Below, piece after piece: positions 1 through 8,658 of a stretch of DNA of 64,000 bases (its first letter is position 1; the number at the start of each line of letters is the position of its first letter). A program made the translations under genes and the position numbers. This stretch comes from Pontibacter rufus (lineage in GTDB: Bacteria; Bacteroidota; Bacteroidia; Cytophagales; Hymenobacteraceae): positions 682,001 to 746,000 of the forward strand of contig NZ_JADQDR010000001.1 of the NCBI RefSeq assembly GCF_015694705.1, written 5' to 3'. The notes under the pieces are model-generated. The model searched no databases and was not told where the DNA came from. It worked only from the letters and a program-made list of their open reading frames with translations.

Positions 1-837
1 GAACTGCTTGGTACCGATAAAGAACTGGTGGCTGACATGAAGGCAAGCCTGAAAAAACTACCACCGATGCAGGTGGGCAGGTGGGGGCAGCTCCAGGAGT
101 GGATGCACGATTGGGACAACCCACAGGACCATCACCGGCATGTATCACACTTATACGGGCTTTATCCATCCAATCAGATATCCCCCTACCGTACGCCAAA
201 GTTGTTTGATGCAGCCCGGACATCCCTGTTAGCCCGTGGCGATGAGTCTACGGGTTGGTCGATGGGCTGGAAAGTAAACCTATGGGCGCGGCTGCTGGAT
301 GGCAACCATGCTTTTAAACTCATCCAGGATCAGTTGTCTCCATCCATTCAACCGGATGGAAAGCAAAAGGGAGGCACCTACCCCAATCTCTTTGATGCGC
401 ATCCCCCTTTTCAAATCGACGGCAATTTCGGCTGTACGGCAGGGATTGCTGAAATGCTGTTGCAAAGCCAGGATGGAGCTATTCATCTTTTACCAGCCTT
501 ACCAGACGCCTGGGAGGAAGGCAGCATCAGTGGCCTCAAAGCGAGGGGAGGATTTGAGGTGGATATCAAATGGGCAGACAACCAACCAGAGGACGTAACG
601 ATCCGGTCTGCTTTAGGAGGCAACTGCCGAATCCGTTCTTTCTTCCCGCTGGCTGGCAAAGGGCTGAAAAAAGCAAAGGGTGCGAATCCTAACCCTTTAT
701 ATCAGGTGCCGAAGATAAAGGAACCTTTGGTGTCAGGCGATGCCGATTTAAAGAATTTGGCTCTGAAAAAGGTATATGAATACGATTTGGCTACTTCTCC
801 CGGCAACATCTATGTGCTGAAAACGGGGAGGAAGTAA
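1..837 (+). CDS. GH95 alpha-L-fucosidase-like protein, C-terminal part (5' end outside window)
   Basis: The frame is open from the first base, so the gene begins upstream; about 278 residues are visible. They match the C-terminal half of glycoside hydrolase family 95 (alpha-1,2-L-fucosidases and relatives). Visible signatures are HRHVSHLYGLYPSNQI, GDESTGWSMGWKVNLWARL and PPFQIDGNFGCTAGIAEML. The last normally carries the catalytic acid/base-region Asp of the (alpha/alpha)6 barrel. The end is the beta-sandwich region typical of the family's C-terminus. The protein probably acts in the periplasm or at the cell surface on fucosylated glycans, but the signal peptide is out of view. It converges with the oxidoreductase at 977-2122 across a hairpin terminator. 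Exact substrate cannot be told: GH95 also includes L-galactosidases. Confidence 0.9.
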   Translation, partial: ELLGTDKELVADMKASLKKLPPMQVGRWGQLQEWMHDWDNPQDHHRHVSHLYGLYPSNQISPYRTPKLFDAARTSLLARGDESTGWSMGWKVNLWARLLDGNHAFKLIQDQLSPSIQPDGKQKGGTYPNLFDAHPPFQIDGNFGCTAGIAEMLLQSQDGAIHLLPALPDAWEEGSISGLKARGGFEVDIKWADNQPEDVTIRSALGGNCRIRSFFPLAGKGLKKAKGANPNPLYQVPKIKEPLVSGDADLKNLALKKVYEYDLATSPGNIYVLKTGRK

Positions 838-896
838 GGGCGTGATTCCGGGTAAAAAAGAGTAAAGACAGTATAGTATATTCTCAGCAGGCTTAT

Positions 897-940
897 ATTA
901 AAAAGAGCAGGCACCTGTTTTGGCGCCCACTCTTTTTAAT
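897..940. terminator. Bidirectional hairpin terminator between GH95 and Gfo/Idh genes
   Basis: An inverted repeat with outer arms ATTAAAAAGAG and CTCTTTTTAAT encloses a partly paired GC-rich core. It ends in a T-run on both strands and lies between two convergent genes, so it can serve both. The decision rests on sequence symmetry only. Confidence 0.7.
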
Positions 941-976
941 AGTTAAGGTTCTTATTTATACTTAATAGTTGCTGAA

Positions 977-2122
977 CTAAACAGCTACCCATCCCCGCTT
1001 GCGGTTCGACTCTAAAATCCGCTCACAGATAAGCAGCTCACGGTAGCCGTCTGCGAATGTCGGGAAGGTCGGGTTCTCAGGCTGCCTGCCTGCTTCAATA
1101 GCGGCATACACCTCTTTAAACATTTGCTTGGAGGTGTCAGGGAAGCCTTCGTTGTGGCCACCCGGAAAAGTGATAAGAGAGCGCACTTCGGGATGTACAA
1201 GCGAAGGATCGCGCATAAGTACCTGGTTTGCACCGTCGCGGTTGCCCACCCACATTTCGTTTGGAGCCTCCGAATTCCATGCATACGTTTGCTTTGAGCC
1301 TGAGATCTCCAGCTTCATCTGGTTCTTACGGCCGGCTGATACCTGCGACACGGTAATAACCCCGCTGTTGCCGTTATCGAAGCGTAATAGAACGTTAGCG
1401 TGATCTTCGGTGCTGATTTCCACATCGGCATAATCTTCAGGAGTCAGCATTTTACCAGAGTAAGTCTCAACAGGCTTCAGCGGCTTCTTACGGGTTTTGT
1501 GAATAGTGTTAAAATCAGCCATCACCGAAGTTGTTTTAAGGCCGGTAATGTATTCCAGCACGTCCATCAGGTGCGAGCCAATGTCAGCAATGGCGCGGGA
1601 ATCTCCGGATTTATCAGGCTCTAAACGCCAGTTGTAATCTGTATTATAGAATAACCAATCCTGCAGGTAAGAGCCAATAAAAGAGTAAATGTCGCCCAAC
1701 TCTCCTTTTTCGCGCATGGTCTTCATCTGTCGCACCAGCGGGTAGTACCGCAGGTTGAAGTGAACGGCATTTACCAAGCCGGTTTCGGCGGCAATACGCA
1801 CGAGTTCTTCTGCCTCTTCTAAATTTTTTGCCAAAGGCTTCTCGCATACCACGTGCTTGCCCGCCTGCAAAGCCTGCTTTGACTGGGAGTAATGCAGGAA
1901 ATTTGGGGTACAAATATGAATGCTTGTGATATCATCCTGTTTCAACAGGTTCTCAAACGTATAGGAACGCTCAATGCCAAGCCCGGCAGCTTTTTCTTTA
2001 GCCAAATCCTCGGTTATCTCGCAAAGTGCGGCTACTTCTACATTCGGAAGCCTCCGAAGCGCTTCAATATGAGCGGGGCCAATAAAGCCCGTACCTACAA
2101 CACCTACTTTAATTTTTTCCAT
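977..2122 (-). CDS. Gfo/Idh/MocA family NAD(P)-dependent sugar oxidoreductase
   Basis: 381 residues, normal for the family. The N-terminus VGVVGTGFIGPAHIEALRRL is the Rossmann GxGxxG nucleotide-binding motif. HVVCEKPLAKNLEEAEELV is the EKP motif, whose Lys is the usual catalytic residue. A C-terminal alpha/beta domain follows, with DIGSHLMDVLEYITG as the substrate-domain GxHxxD-like stretch. There is no signal peptide, so the enzyme is cytosolic. It faces the GH95 fucosidase gene tail to tail, which may hint at sugar metabolism, but they are not in one operon. Family members oxidise or epimerise many sugars and inositols, so I do not assign a substrate. Confidence 0.9.
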   Translation of the reverse strand: MEKIKVGVVGTGFIGPAHIEALRRLPNVEVAALCEITEDLAKEKAAGLGIERSYTFENLLKQDDITSIHICTPNFLHYSQSKQALQAGKHVVCEKPLAKNLEEAEELVRIAAETGLVNAVHFNLRYYPLVRQMKTMREKGELGDIYSFIGSYLQDWLFYNTDYNWRLEPDKSGDSRAIADIGSHLMDVLEYITGLKTTSVMADFNTIHKTRKKPLKPVETYSGKMLTPEDYADVEISTEDHANVLLRFDNGNSGVITVSQVSAGRKNQMKLEISGSKQTYAWNSEAPNEMWVGNRDGANQVLMRDPSLVHPEVRSLITFPGGHNEGFPDTSKQMFKEVYAAIEAGRQPENPTFPTFADGYRELLICERILESNRKRGWVAV

Positions 2123-2417
2123 TATCTGGGTTTATTTATTCTGAATGATTTAAGGATGGTAAATATATAAAACTATCTGTGTTTTAACTCTTTTTTTGCA
2201 AAAATGCGATTTGTTGTAAACAGATAAATTGCCGCTACAACTGTTTTTCGGTTGTTACATTCCATTTAGAAATGTCTCCTGTTATGTGCAATATGTAAAT
2301 GGTACTGTTACAAATAGTACGGTTGGCAGCGGCAGTAAAGGTTCGTTCAAAACTGACGATAGTTTAACTAAGCGTTCTGGCCACCTTGCTTTCTTTGTCC
2401 AACATCGTAGCAAATAG

Positions 2418-2550
2418 CAGTTTCACTCCGACAAGGGCGTAGAGTATGCCTGATGGTGCTTTCCGAGAGCAGTTGGAGGAAATGCCGGTACAGCAAAGTA
2501 TGAGTTACAAGGGCAAAGCGCCCGATAATGCAGTGGCTGATGGCTTATAA
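2418..2550 (+). pseudogene. Decayed IS3-family transposase remnant (rve integrase core end)
   Basis: Reading from 2421 gives FHSDKGVEYA and then a stop at 2451. Shifting one frame at 2452 continues as DGAFREQLEEMPVQQSMSYK and then GKAPDNAVADGL. This order matches the C-terminal part of IS3/IS150-type integrases, where the pattern is HSDrGvQYas...fr..L...g..qSMSrkGncyDNAvAEsff. A frameshift, an in-frame stop at 2415-2417 just upstream and an altered catalytic Glu region (VADG instead of VAES) show that it is dead. Further decay upstream from about 2229 is likely but not recognisable. I saw no terminal inverted repeats or target duplication. Confidence 0.75.
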
Positions 2551-2666
2551 ATAAAGTATAGCTGGTAAAGAAAATCCTCTGCTATACTGTTGCAAGTCCG
2601 GAATTTGATTAATGTTCTTGCTGAAGTTTTTCCAACAAGTTGTGGCATATCTATATAACTGCTACC

Positions 2667-2697
2667 TGTGTCTTTTTACTGATAACGCGTACCTTTG
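2667..2697 (+). promoter_or_regulatory. Candidate Bacteroidota-type promoter for sugE
   Basis: TACCTTTG at 2690-2697 matches the Bacteroidota -7 consensus TAnnTTTG exactly. TGTG at 2667-2670, 19 bases upstream, is one mismatch from the -33 element TTTG. The implied transcript would start about 20 bases before the ATG at 2725, leaving no room for a riboswitch. Confidence 0.5.
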
Positions 2698-2724
2698 CGC
2701 ATCATTAAACCGGAAAAATAAGCT

Positions 2725-3054
2725 ATGAATACAGCATGGATATACCTGGTGCTAGCCGGCATCTGCGAAATCGGCTGGGCCTTTGGATTGAAGTATAGCG
2801 CAGGCTTTACAAAAATTGGCGTAAGTATAGCCACCGTGGTGGTAATGATTCTGAGCTTTATATTGCTGGCGCAGGCTATGAAAACACTGCCACTGGGTAC
2901 CGCTTATGCCACCTGGACGGGCATCGGCGCTGTGGGCACCGCTCTGATAGGTATTGTTTTTCTGAACGAGCCGCGTGACTTTGTTCGTATCCTGTGCCTG
3001 CTGCTGATAGTGTGCGGCGTAATCGGGCTTAAGTTTTTTGCAAAGGCTGATTAA
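2725..3054 (+). CDS. sugE: SMR-family exporter of the SugE/Gdx type
   Basis: 109 residues with four hydrophobic segments, the standard size of a small multidrug resistance subunit, which works as an antiparallel dimer in the inner membrane. The essential proton/substrate Glu is E15 in LAGICEIGWAFGLKYS. The combination of W18 and K22 in that helix, and AMKTLPLGTAYATWTGIGA in the second and third helices, fits the Gdx/SugE subtype rather than EmrE. Characterised Gdx proteins export guanidinium ion; others handle quaternary ammonium compounds. The gene stands alone and ends 3 bases from the stop of the convergent beta-propeller gene. I saw no guanidine riboswitch upstream. Confidence 0.88.
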   Translation: MNTAWIYLVLAGICEIGWAFGLKYSAGFTKIGVSIATVVVMILSFILLAQAMKTLPLGTAYATWTGIGAVGTALIGIVFLNEPRDFVRILCLLLIVCGVIGLKFFAKAD

Positions 3055-3057
3055 GCG

Positions 3058-3870
3058 CTACTCAGGTATATAAACGTCTGCAGCGCCTTGCCTGAACAGA
3101 AACACGCGGCTGTCGTTTACGATAGCTGATAAGTATAATTTGTGTGGCAGCGGCTGAACGTGCTCTTCTAAAGTATACAGATCGAGAAAATGCAGTTCAT
3201 CCTTCTGCACAAAGTATAGCTCGTTGTTACGGAAGCCGATGTAGCTCACACCTGTAAGAGGAAGCTTTTTGAGATAGTTACCCAGGTTATCGAATACAAA
3301 AATACCGCTGTTGTAGTCGAGCAGGTATACCATGTTCTGGTACTCGCGCAGCATCCGCACATCAAAGTGCTCTTTGTCCAGAATCAGATTCAGCGGGGTT
3401 TCTATGACAGGCTTGCGCAGATGCGCATCCAGCTTGCTTAGCGTAACGTTCGTCTCATCAAAAAGCCAGAAACCATCGTCGGCAGCCAGCGAGGCGGCTT
3501 TGGCGATTCCCTGATAGTTGACATCAGTAAGATTAATGCTGCTGATAGGGCGCATAAACCGGTCGAGGAGCATAACATCCTGGCGATCCTGATAAAACAG
3601 CAGCATTTTCATGGGGTTCCAGGCCTCAATGGTGCTGATGCGGCCGCGGGTGGGTGGCGAGAACGTATCTATGGGCCTGCCCAGCGGGTCGAGGCGGAGC
3701 AGGTTATACTTGTCGTCCAGCAGGTATACGTTGCCGCTGCGATCCTGCGAAATAGCAGTTGGGGAGCTTGCCGGGATGCTGTGGCTAAAGAGAAGCTGCG
3801 GCGCCTGCTTTTGCGCAAGCGCAGGTATGGTCAGCAGCCAAAATGTAAACAAGTATGAGCTAGCCTTCAA
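3058..3870 (-). CDS. Secreted beta-propeller-like protein of unknown function
   Basis: 270 residues with a clear signal peptide, MKASSYLFTFWLLTIPALAQ, cut after about residue 19. The mature part has repeated short strands with turns such as DRSGNVYLLDDKYNLLRLDP and FVFDNLGNYLKKLPL. These resemble NHL or YncE-type propeller blades. No enzyme motif is visible. Its start overlaps the lpxH end by 11 bases, so it is the last gene of the leftward run rsfS-ftsH-LUD-lpxH. I do not recognise a named family; a role in the envelope is inferred only from the signal peptide. Confidence 0.75.
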   Translation of the reverse strand: MKASSYLFTFWLLTIPALAQKQAPQLLFSHSIPASSPTAISQDRSGNVYLLDDKYNLLRLDPLGRPIDTFSPPTRGRISTIEAWNPMKMLLFYQDRQDVMLLDRFMRPISSINLTDVNYQGIAKAASLAADDGFWLFDETNVTLSKLDAHLRKPVIETPLNLILDKEHFDVRMLREYQNMVYLLDYNSGIFVFDNLGNYLKKLPLTGVSYIGFRNNELYFVQKDELHFLDLYTLEEHVQPLPHKLYLSAIVNDSRVFLFRQGAADVYIPE

Positions 3871-4630
3871 AGGTTTCCAGTTTTAGCGTGTCACCATCGT
3901 ATACGCCATAGGTATAATAATTAACCCATTCACCCAGGTTCACGTAACGGCTGTTCTGTCCGATAGGCAAATCCAGGGGCAGGTGGCGATGGCCAAACAC
4001 ATAAAAATCGTGGTGCTGCTGCGCTTCTACTTCCCGGCAGTATTGCAGCAGCCATTCATCCTCGCCTAAAAAGGCCTCGTCTTTTTTAATGTTGCTGATG
4101 CGGCTTTTTCGCGACCACTGGTTGGCAATACCGATGCCCAGGTTCGGGTGAATGCGGGCAAACAGCCACTGGCAGGCCTTGTTGTCAAATATCTTTTTGA
4201 GGAGTTTATAAGTATGGTCGCCGGGACCAAGGCCGTCGCCATGGCCGATGTAAAAGGTTTTGTTGCCTATACTGGTTGAAATCGGATGCCGCAGAATAGG
4301 GATGTTGAGTTCTTCCGGAAAATAATCGAACATCCACATGTCGTGGTTGCCCGTGAAAAACAGCACAGGTATGCCGTCGTCGGTTATTTCAGCCAGCTTG
4401 CCCTGCAGCCGGATGAAGCCTTTGGGGATGGCGTGCCTATACTCAAACCAGAAGTCGAAAATGTCGCCTACCAGCAGTATAGCGGCGGCATCCTGCCGGG
4501 CCATATCGAGCCAGCGCACAATTTTCTGTTCGCGGGCCCGGCTTGTGGCTGCGTCTGGTGCGCCCAGATGAAAATCGGAGGCAAAGTATACTTTCCTGCC
4601 TGGCTGCAGCTGGTTAATGCGGAAGGTCAT
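3860..4630 (-). CDS. lpxH: UDP-2,3-diacylglucosamine pyrophosphatase-type metallophosphoesterase
   Basis: 256 residues with the calcineurin-like metal-binding motifs in order: SDFHLG near residue 18, LLVGDIFDFWFEY, FTGNHDMWM, YIGHGDG and FGHRHLP. This order and the acidic DIFDFW stretch are those of LpxH, which splits UDP-2,3-diacylglucosamine to lipid X and UMP on the cytosolic membrane face in lipid A synthesis. It overlaps the LUD gene by 17 bases and the beta-propeller gene by 11, pointing to one transcript. Some Bacteroidota homologues are annotated only as UDP-diacylglucosamine hydrolase-like, so the family is firm and the exact reaction slightly less so. Confidence 0.9.
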   Translation of the reverse strand: MTFRINQLQPGRKVYFASDFHLGAPDAATSRAREQKIVRWLDMARQDAAAILLVGDIFDFWFEYRHAIPKGFIRLQGKLAEITDDGIPVLFFTGNHDMWMFDYFPEELNIPILRHPISTSIGNKTFYIGHGDGLGPGDHTYKLLKKIFDNKACQWLFARIHPNLGIGIANQWSRKSRISNIKKDEAFLGEDEWLLQYCREVEAQQHHDFYVFGHRHLPLDLPIGQNSRYVNLGEWVNYYTYGVYDGDTLKLETFEG

Positions 4631-5264
4631 CGATTAAAAAGAGTACGAGCTGCCGGGGGCCGTGCGCACCCATCACCAATGTTTTTTCGATATCGGCTGT
4701 GCGACTCGGCCCGCTTACCAGCGATACCATAGAAGGGAAACTGCCTTTATACTTATCGCGGATGCGCTTCAGACCATCTTTGATGTCGGGCACCATCTGG
4801 CTTGCCTTGGCTATTACCAGGTGGTTGTCGGGATAAATGCTCAACCGGCGGCCGGCGGCGTTGGCAGAACTCACCAGAATGCTGCCTGTGCGTGTAATCA
4901 GTGCTTCGCAGGTAGTAAGGCCGGCATCTGCATGGGCTATAAAATCTGCCTCATCACCCGAAAACTCTATGCCAGCATATTGCAGGATGCGCTGGATGTT
5001 AGGCTCCCACACAAACAGGTTCCGGATCTGCTGCTCCTTTTTGTAAACGTATAGCTGGTCAAAGAAGTCTTCCTCATCCTCACAATACATAAAAACCCCG
5101 CTGTTGCTGATAAAGTTTTGCGCAAAGGCCACCGACATGTCTTCTGACACGGGCGCGTGCAGGGGAGAGGTAAAGTCAGGGGTAGGAGGCAGAAAAGGCG
5201 CCGACTTAGCCAGCGCCTCTCTTACTCTTCTTAATACTATTTCCTTGGTTTTTGCTTCGTACAT
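4614..5264 (-). CDS. LUD-domain (LutC/YkgG-like) protein
   Basis: The chosen start gives 216 residues. An ATG at 5324 would add 20 residues and overlap ftsH by 47 bases. I prefer 5264 because the family's KEIVLRRVREAL helix normally lies right at the start and this start leaves 13 bases after the ftsH stop. The core CEALITRTGSILVSSANAAGRRLSIYPD and the end VMGAHGPRQLVLFLIDD are typical of LutC-like LUD domains. LutC is part of the iron-sulfur lactate oxidation complex LutABC, but lutA and lutB are absent here. The job of this solitary protein is therefore unknown. It sits between ftsH and lpxH in a leftward operon. Confidence 0.85.
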   Translation of the reverse strand: MYEAKTKEIVLRRVREALAKSAPFLPPTPDFTSPLHAPVSEDMSVAFAQNFISNSGVFMYCEDEEDFFDQLYVYKKEQQIRNLFVWEPNIQRILQYAGIEFSGDEADFIAHADAGLTTCEALITRTGSILVSSANAAGRRLSIYPDNHLVIAKASQMVPDIKDGLKRIRDKYKGSFPSMVSLVSGPSRTADIEKTLVMGAHGPRQLVLFLIDDLPH

Positions 5265-5277
5265 GCCTGCTAACTCA

Positions 5278-7416
5278 TCAAGCTGTTCTCGAATTAATTG
5301 GTTTTTCCGGCGCTGCTGCGCCATTGCCTAACGGGGTGCCGGGCACAACGCCTTCTTCCTGCTCGGGGTGCTGTGTCAGTCCGTTCTCTTCCGGAACTTC
5401 CAGTTGCGGATGCAGCTGCTCCGCCTCACTCTTGGTTTCGCTGCGGTCGGTGCCGGCTGTGTGTGCCTGGTAAGTAGTCAGGGCCTCAAACGGACGCGGA
5501 CCAACCAAGCGCTCCAGGTCGTTCTGGAACAGGATTTCTTTCTCAAGCAACTCCTGCGATACTATTTCAAGCTCACGCTCTTTGCTTATCAATAACTGCT
5601 TGGTGCGCTGGTAAGCTGCATCAATAATCTTGCGTACCTCTTCGTCAATGGTCTGGGCTGTGGCCTCGGAGTATGGTTTGTTAAATGAGTAATCGGAGCT
5701 CTGCTTCGAATCGTAGAACGATACGTTACCGATTTTACTGTTCATGCCATACATGGTTACAATGCTGTAGGCCATTTTGGTAATGCGCTCCAGGTCGCTT
5801 AGTGCACCCGTCGAAATCCGGCCAAATACCAGTTCTTCTGCAGCGCGGCCGCCCAGGGCCATGCACATCTCATCAATCAACTGCTCGGTAGTGTACAGGA
5901 ACTGCTCTTTTGGCAGGTACTGTGCGTAGCCCAGCGCAGCCACACCGCGTGGTACAATGCTTACTTTTACCAATGGGTCGGCATGCTCCAGGAACCAGCC
6001 GGCAATCGCGTGGCCAGCTTCGTGGTAGGCAACAATCTTTTTCTCTTCTGGTGAGATAATCTTGTTTTTCTTTTCCAGTCCACCGATTACACGGTCAATC
6101 GCGTCGTTGAAATCCTGCTGGTCAACGGCCTTCTTGTTACGGCGGGCAGCAATCAAAGCGGCTTCGTTACAAACGTTGGCAATTTCGGCACCAGCAAAAC
6201 CCGGTGTCTGCGCAGCAAGCTTCTTGGAGTTTACGTCCTCAGCTAATGTGAGCGGCTTCAGGTGCACGTTGAATATCTGCGTGCGGCCATTAATATCCGG
6301 TTTGTCGATGCTGATCTGGCGGTCGAAACGGCCGGGACGCAGCAGCGCGGAGTCCAATGTATCGGGCCGGTTGGTAGCAGCAAGTATAATTACGCCTGAA
6401 TCGGTAGCAAAACCGTCCATCTCTACCAGCAGGGAGTTCAGTGTGTTTTCACGCTCATCGTTGCCGCCAGGAGTCTGTCCACGGCTGCGATGGCGGCCAA
6501 TGGCGTCTATCTCATCAATAAAGATGATACAGGGCGCTTTGGCTTTGGCCTGCTTGAAGAGGTCGCGCACACGTGCGGCACCCACACCCACAAACATCTC
6601 TACAAAGTCGGAACCGGAAAGCGAGAAGAACGGAACATCGGCCTCACCGGCAACAGCTTTGGCCAGCAGGGTTTTACCTGTTCCGGGAGGACCTACCAGC
6701 AAAGCGCCTTTAGGTATTTTACCACCCAGTATGGTGAATTTAGAAGGCGTTTTCAGGAACTCTACAATCTCCTGCACCTCTTCTTTGGCCTCCTCCAGGC
6801 CGGCCACGTCCTTAAACGTAATCTTTACTTTGTTCTCTGCATCAAAAAGGGCTGCTTTAGACTTGCCGATGTTGAAGATTTGGCCGCCTGCGCCACCCGC
6901 TGTTACGCGGCGCATCAGGAACCAGAAGCCAAACAGCAGCAGAATCAGGAAGCCCCACTGCACAAAGAAGTCAGCAAAGCCGGTGCGGCTGGTTACTGTA
7001 AGTGGCACGCGCTGATCGCGTGGCACTTCTGCCTGAAGCTTGTCCAGGTCCTCCTTAAATATTTCGGGAGAGATAATCTGGAACTGGTATTGCGGGCCCT
7101 GATCTACAGCAAAACTGCCGCGGTCCTGCAGTTCGGTTTTATACTTGTCGTTCTGCAGGGCCTCTTCTTTCAGGTATACCTCCACGATTTTGTCGTTCAC
7201 GATAGTCAGTTTCTTGACATCGCCGCTGAGCAGCATTTCTTCAAAATCCTTCTGCGTGGTTTCTACTGAGGTGTTGCTGTTGTTGAGCCAGGTTAAGCCG
7301 AAGATGATCAGTAGCAGCACAGCCAGCATCCACAACTGCATGGTTGGGCGGGGCGGCGTGTTGGGGATAATCGGTTTCTTCTTCTTGTTATTATTTGGTT
7401 TATTATTCTCTGCCAT
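5278..7416 (-). CDS. ftsH: ATP-dependent zinc metalloprotease FtsH
   Basis: 712 residues. Two membrane segments (about 27-44 and 149-168) flank a periplasmic domain. Then come the AAA+ Walker A motif GPPGTGKT (242-249), Walker B IIFIDEID (about 297-304), the SRH region [20 protein letters not shown], and the zinc site HEAGH (465-469) of the M41 peptidase. FtsH is a hexameric inner-membrane protease that degrades damaged membrane proteins and regulators such as LpxC in some bacteria. Its operon partner lpxH is a lipid A gene; a regulatory link is only inference. The last 70 residues are Glu/Pro/Gln-rich and low in complexity, common in Bacteroidota FtsH. Confidence 0.98.
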   Translation of the reverse strand: MAENNKPNNNKKKKPIIPNTPPRPTMQLWMLAVLLLIIFGLTWLNNSNTSVETTQKDFEEMLLSGDVKKLTIVNDKIVEVYLKEEALQNDKYKTELQDRGSFAVDQGPQYQFQIISPEIFKEDLDKLQAEVPRDQRVPLTVTSRTGFADFFVQWGFLILLLFGFWFLMRRVTAGGAGGQIFNIGKSKAALFDAENKVKITFKDVAGLEEAKEEVQEIVEFLKTPSKFTILGGKIPKGALLVGPPGTGKTLLAKAVAGEADVPFFSLSGSDFVEMFVGVGAARVRDLFKQAKAKAPCIIFIDEIDAIGRHRSRGQTPGGNDERENTLNSLLVEMDGFATDSGVIILAATNRPDTLDSALLRPGRFDRQISIDKPDINGRTQIFNVHLKPLTLAEDVNSKKLAAQTPGFAGAEIANVCNEAALIAARRNKKAVDQQDFNDAIDRVIGGLEKKNKIISPEEKKIVAYHEAGHAIAGWFLEHADPLVKVSIVPRGVAALGYAQYLPKEQFLYTTEQLIDEMCMALGGRAAEELVFGRISTGALSDLERITKMAYSIVTMYGMNSKIGNVSFYDSKQSSDYSFNKPYSEATAQTIDEEVRKIIDAAYQRTKQLLISKERELEIVSQELLEKEILFQNDLERLVGPRPFEALTTYQAHTAGTDRSETKSEAEQLHPQLEVPEENGLTQHPEQEEGVVPGTPLGNGAAAPEKPINSRTA

Positions 7417-7483
7417 GAATGTTTAATTTCGGATGTATAAACAACATAGGGCCGCACCAATTGTTTTGGTATAGCCCTAAAGG

Positions 7484-7858
7484 TTAAACAGCTGCCACAT
7501 GCTCAATGCTGGCGTCGCCCCAAAGCTCCTCCAGCGCATAAAATGCCCGCTTGTCTTTCAAAAAGATGTGCGCCACCACATCTACATAATCCAGCAACAC
7601 CCACTCGTTGTTGGTGCGGCCTTCGCTTTGCCAGGGGTTCTGGCGAACCGCCTTAAACACTTCTTCCTCTACGGAAGTAGCAATGGCATCGAGTTGGGTA
7701 TCGGAGTTGGCGGATGCTATGACGAAGTAATCAGATACAGCGTTTTTAAGTGATTTAAGGTTAATAACTACAATATCAAAGGCTTTTCTTTCCTGCATGC
7801 CTTTCACTACAAGTTCTGCCAATATGTCTGAATTAGCCTCAACCTTGGTTTCTTTCAT
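7484..7858 (-). CDS. rsfS: Ribosome silencing factor RsfS (Iojap/YbeB)
   Basis: 124 residues, the usual length. The conserved core is VINLKSLKNAVSDYFVIASANSDTQLDAIA followed (in separate stretches) by EGRTNNEWVLLDYVDVVAHIF. The protein binds L14 on the 50S subunit and blocks subunit joining in starvation. It is the first gene of the leftward group, 67 bases before ftsH, and is divergent from birA. The order rsfS-ftsH recurs in Bacteroidota. A candidate promoter lies at 7882-7889. Confidence 0.95.
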   Translation of the reverse strand: MKETKVEANSDILAELVVKGMQERKAFDIVVINLKSLKNAVSDYFVIASANSDTQLDAIATSVEEEVFKAVRQNPWQSEGRTNNEWVLLDYVDVVAHIFLKDKRAFYALEELWGDASIEHVAAV

Positions 7859-7881
7859 TTGAGCTACTTAAATTTGAAGTA

Positions 7882-7889
7882 CAAAAGTA
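7882..7889 (-). promoter_or_regulatory. Candidate -7 element for rsfS-ftsH operon
   Basis: On the minus strand this octamer reads TACTTTTG, an exact fit to TAnnTTTG, 24 bases before the rsfS start. No good TTTG box is seen at the expected 19-base spacing, so support is partial. Confidence 0.35.
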
Positions 7890-7908
7890 TTAAATTCTAA
7901 TGTAATGT

Positions 7909-8658
7909 ATGGTGCCTAATACGCTGTTTATGGGCCGGCAGCTTTTTTTTCTGCCGGTTTGTGAATCTACTAACTCAGAGGCCCAGCAGCTTCTTATCAA
8001 AAATGAGGCCACAGAGGGCTGCCTGGTGCTTACGGCACAACAAACCAGTGGCCGTGGCCAGCGCGGAAATACCTGGGAGGCTGAACCCGGAAAAAATATT
8101 ACGCTTTCCGTTATCCTGTCGCCCACCTTTCTGGCCGCCCGTCATCAGTTTTTCCTCAACATGGCCGTGTCGCTGGCCGTGCTCGATCTGCTGCGCGAGC
8201 AGGGGCTGGTGCAGGCACAGGTAAAGTGGCCCAACGATTTATACTTTGAAGGTAAGAAACTTGGCGGGATTTTAATAGAAAACACCATAAGCAGCCACTA
8301 TTTACAACACAGTATCATCGGAATTGGTTTAAACGTAAACCAGTTGCAGTTTCAGTTCCCGACGGCTACTTCGCTGGCCGCCTGCCTGGGCCATGCGCTG
8401 GATGTGGAAGCGCTGGTGGCTCAACTGATGGAACTTCTGGAAAAACGCTACCTGGAATTGCGCAACGGCAAAACTGCCCGGCTGAAGTATGAGTACCTGC
8501 AGGCACTGTTCCGCTACCAGCAAATGCACCCTTTTATAGTGGATAACCGGCAGGTGCAGGGAATGATAACGGGTATTGATGACGACGGCCGGCTGGGCGT
8601 GGAAATAAAAGGGCTGTTGCACTACTTTTCCTTTAAGGAAATTGCTTTTGTTATCTGA
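7909..8658 (+). CDS. birA: Biotin--[acetyl-CoA-carboxylase] ligase
   Basis: 249 residues, a catalytic-domain-only BirA without the N-terminal DNA-binding domain. Visible motifs are CESTNSEAQ, the biotinyl-AMP loop SGRGQRGNTWEAEPGKN, and KWPNDLYFEGKKLGGILIEN, whose Lys is the active-site lysine. A short SH3-like C-terminal domain follows. The enzyme activates biotin with ATP and attaches it to the acetyl-CoA carboxylase carrier protein in the cytosol. Lacking the helix-turn-helix, it should not be a repressor. It is divergent from rsfS and appears monocistronic. Confidence 0.95.
   Translation: MVPNTLFMGRQLFFLPVCESTNSEAQQLLIKNEATEGCLVLTAQQTSGRGQRGNTWEAEPGKNITLSVILSPTFLAARHQFFLNMAVSLAVLDLLREQGLVQAQVKWPNDLYFEGKKLGGILIENTISSHYLQHSIIGIGLNVNQLQFQFPTATSLAACLGHALDVEALVAQLMELLEKRYLELRNGKTARLKYEYLQALFRYQQMHPFIVDNRQVQGMITGIDDDGRLGVEIKGLLHYFSFKEIAFVI

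Noticed and set aside
1..837. Truncated GH95 as a pseudogene
   Set aside because: The frame is open to the first base of the window; the truncation is only the window edge.
2229..2417. A 62-codon frame as an independent small gene
   Set aside because: It leads in frame into the IS3 remnant, ends at a stop inside it and has no ribosome site; treated as part of decayed sequence.
2640..2724. Guanidine riboswitch in front of sugE
   Set aside because: The likely transcription start leaves only about 20 bases of leader, and no paired ACGR-loop hairpins are visible.
5265..5324. Longer start for the LUD protein overlapping ftsH by 47 bases
   Set aside because: The extra 20 residues are not typical of the family's N-terminus; the internal ATG at 5264 fits better, though the longer form is not excluded.
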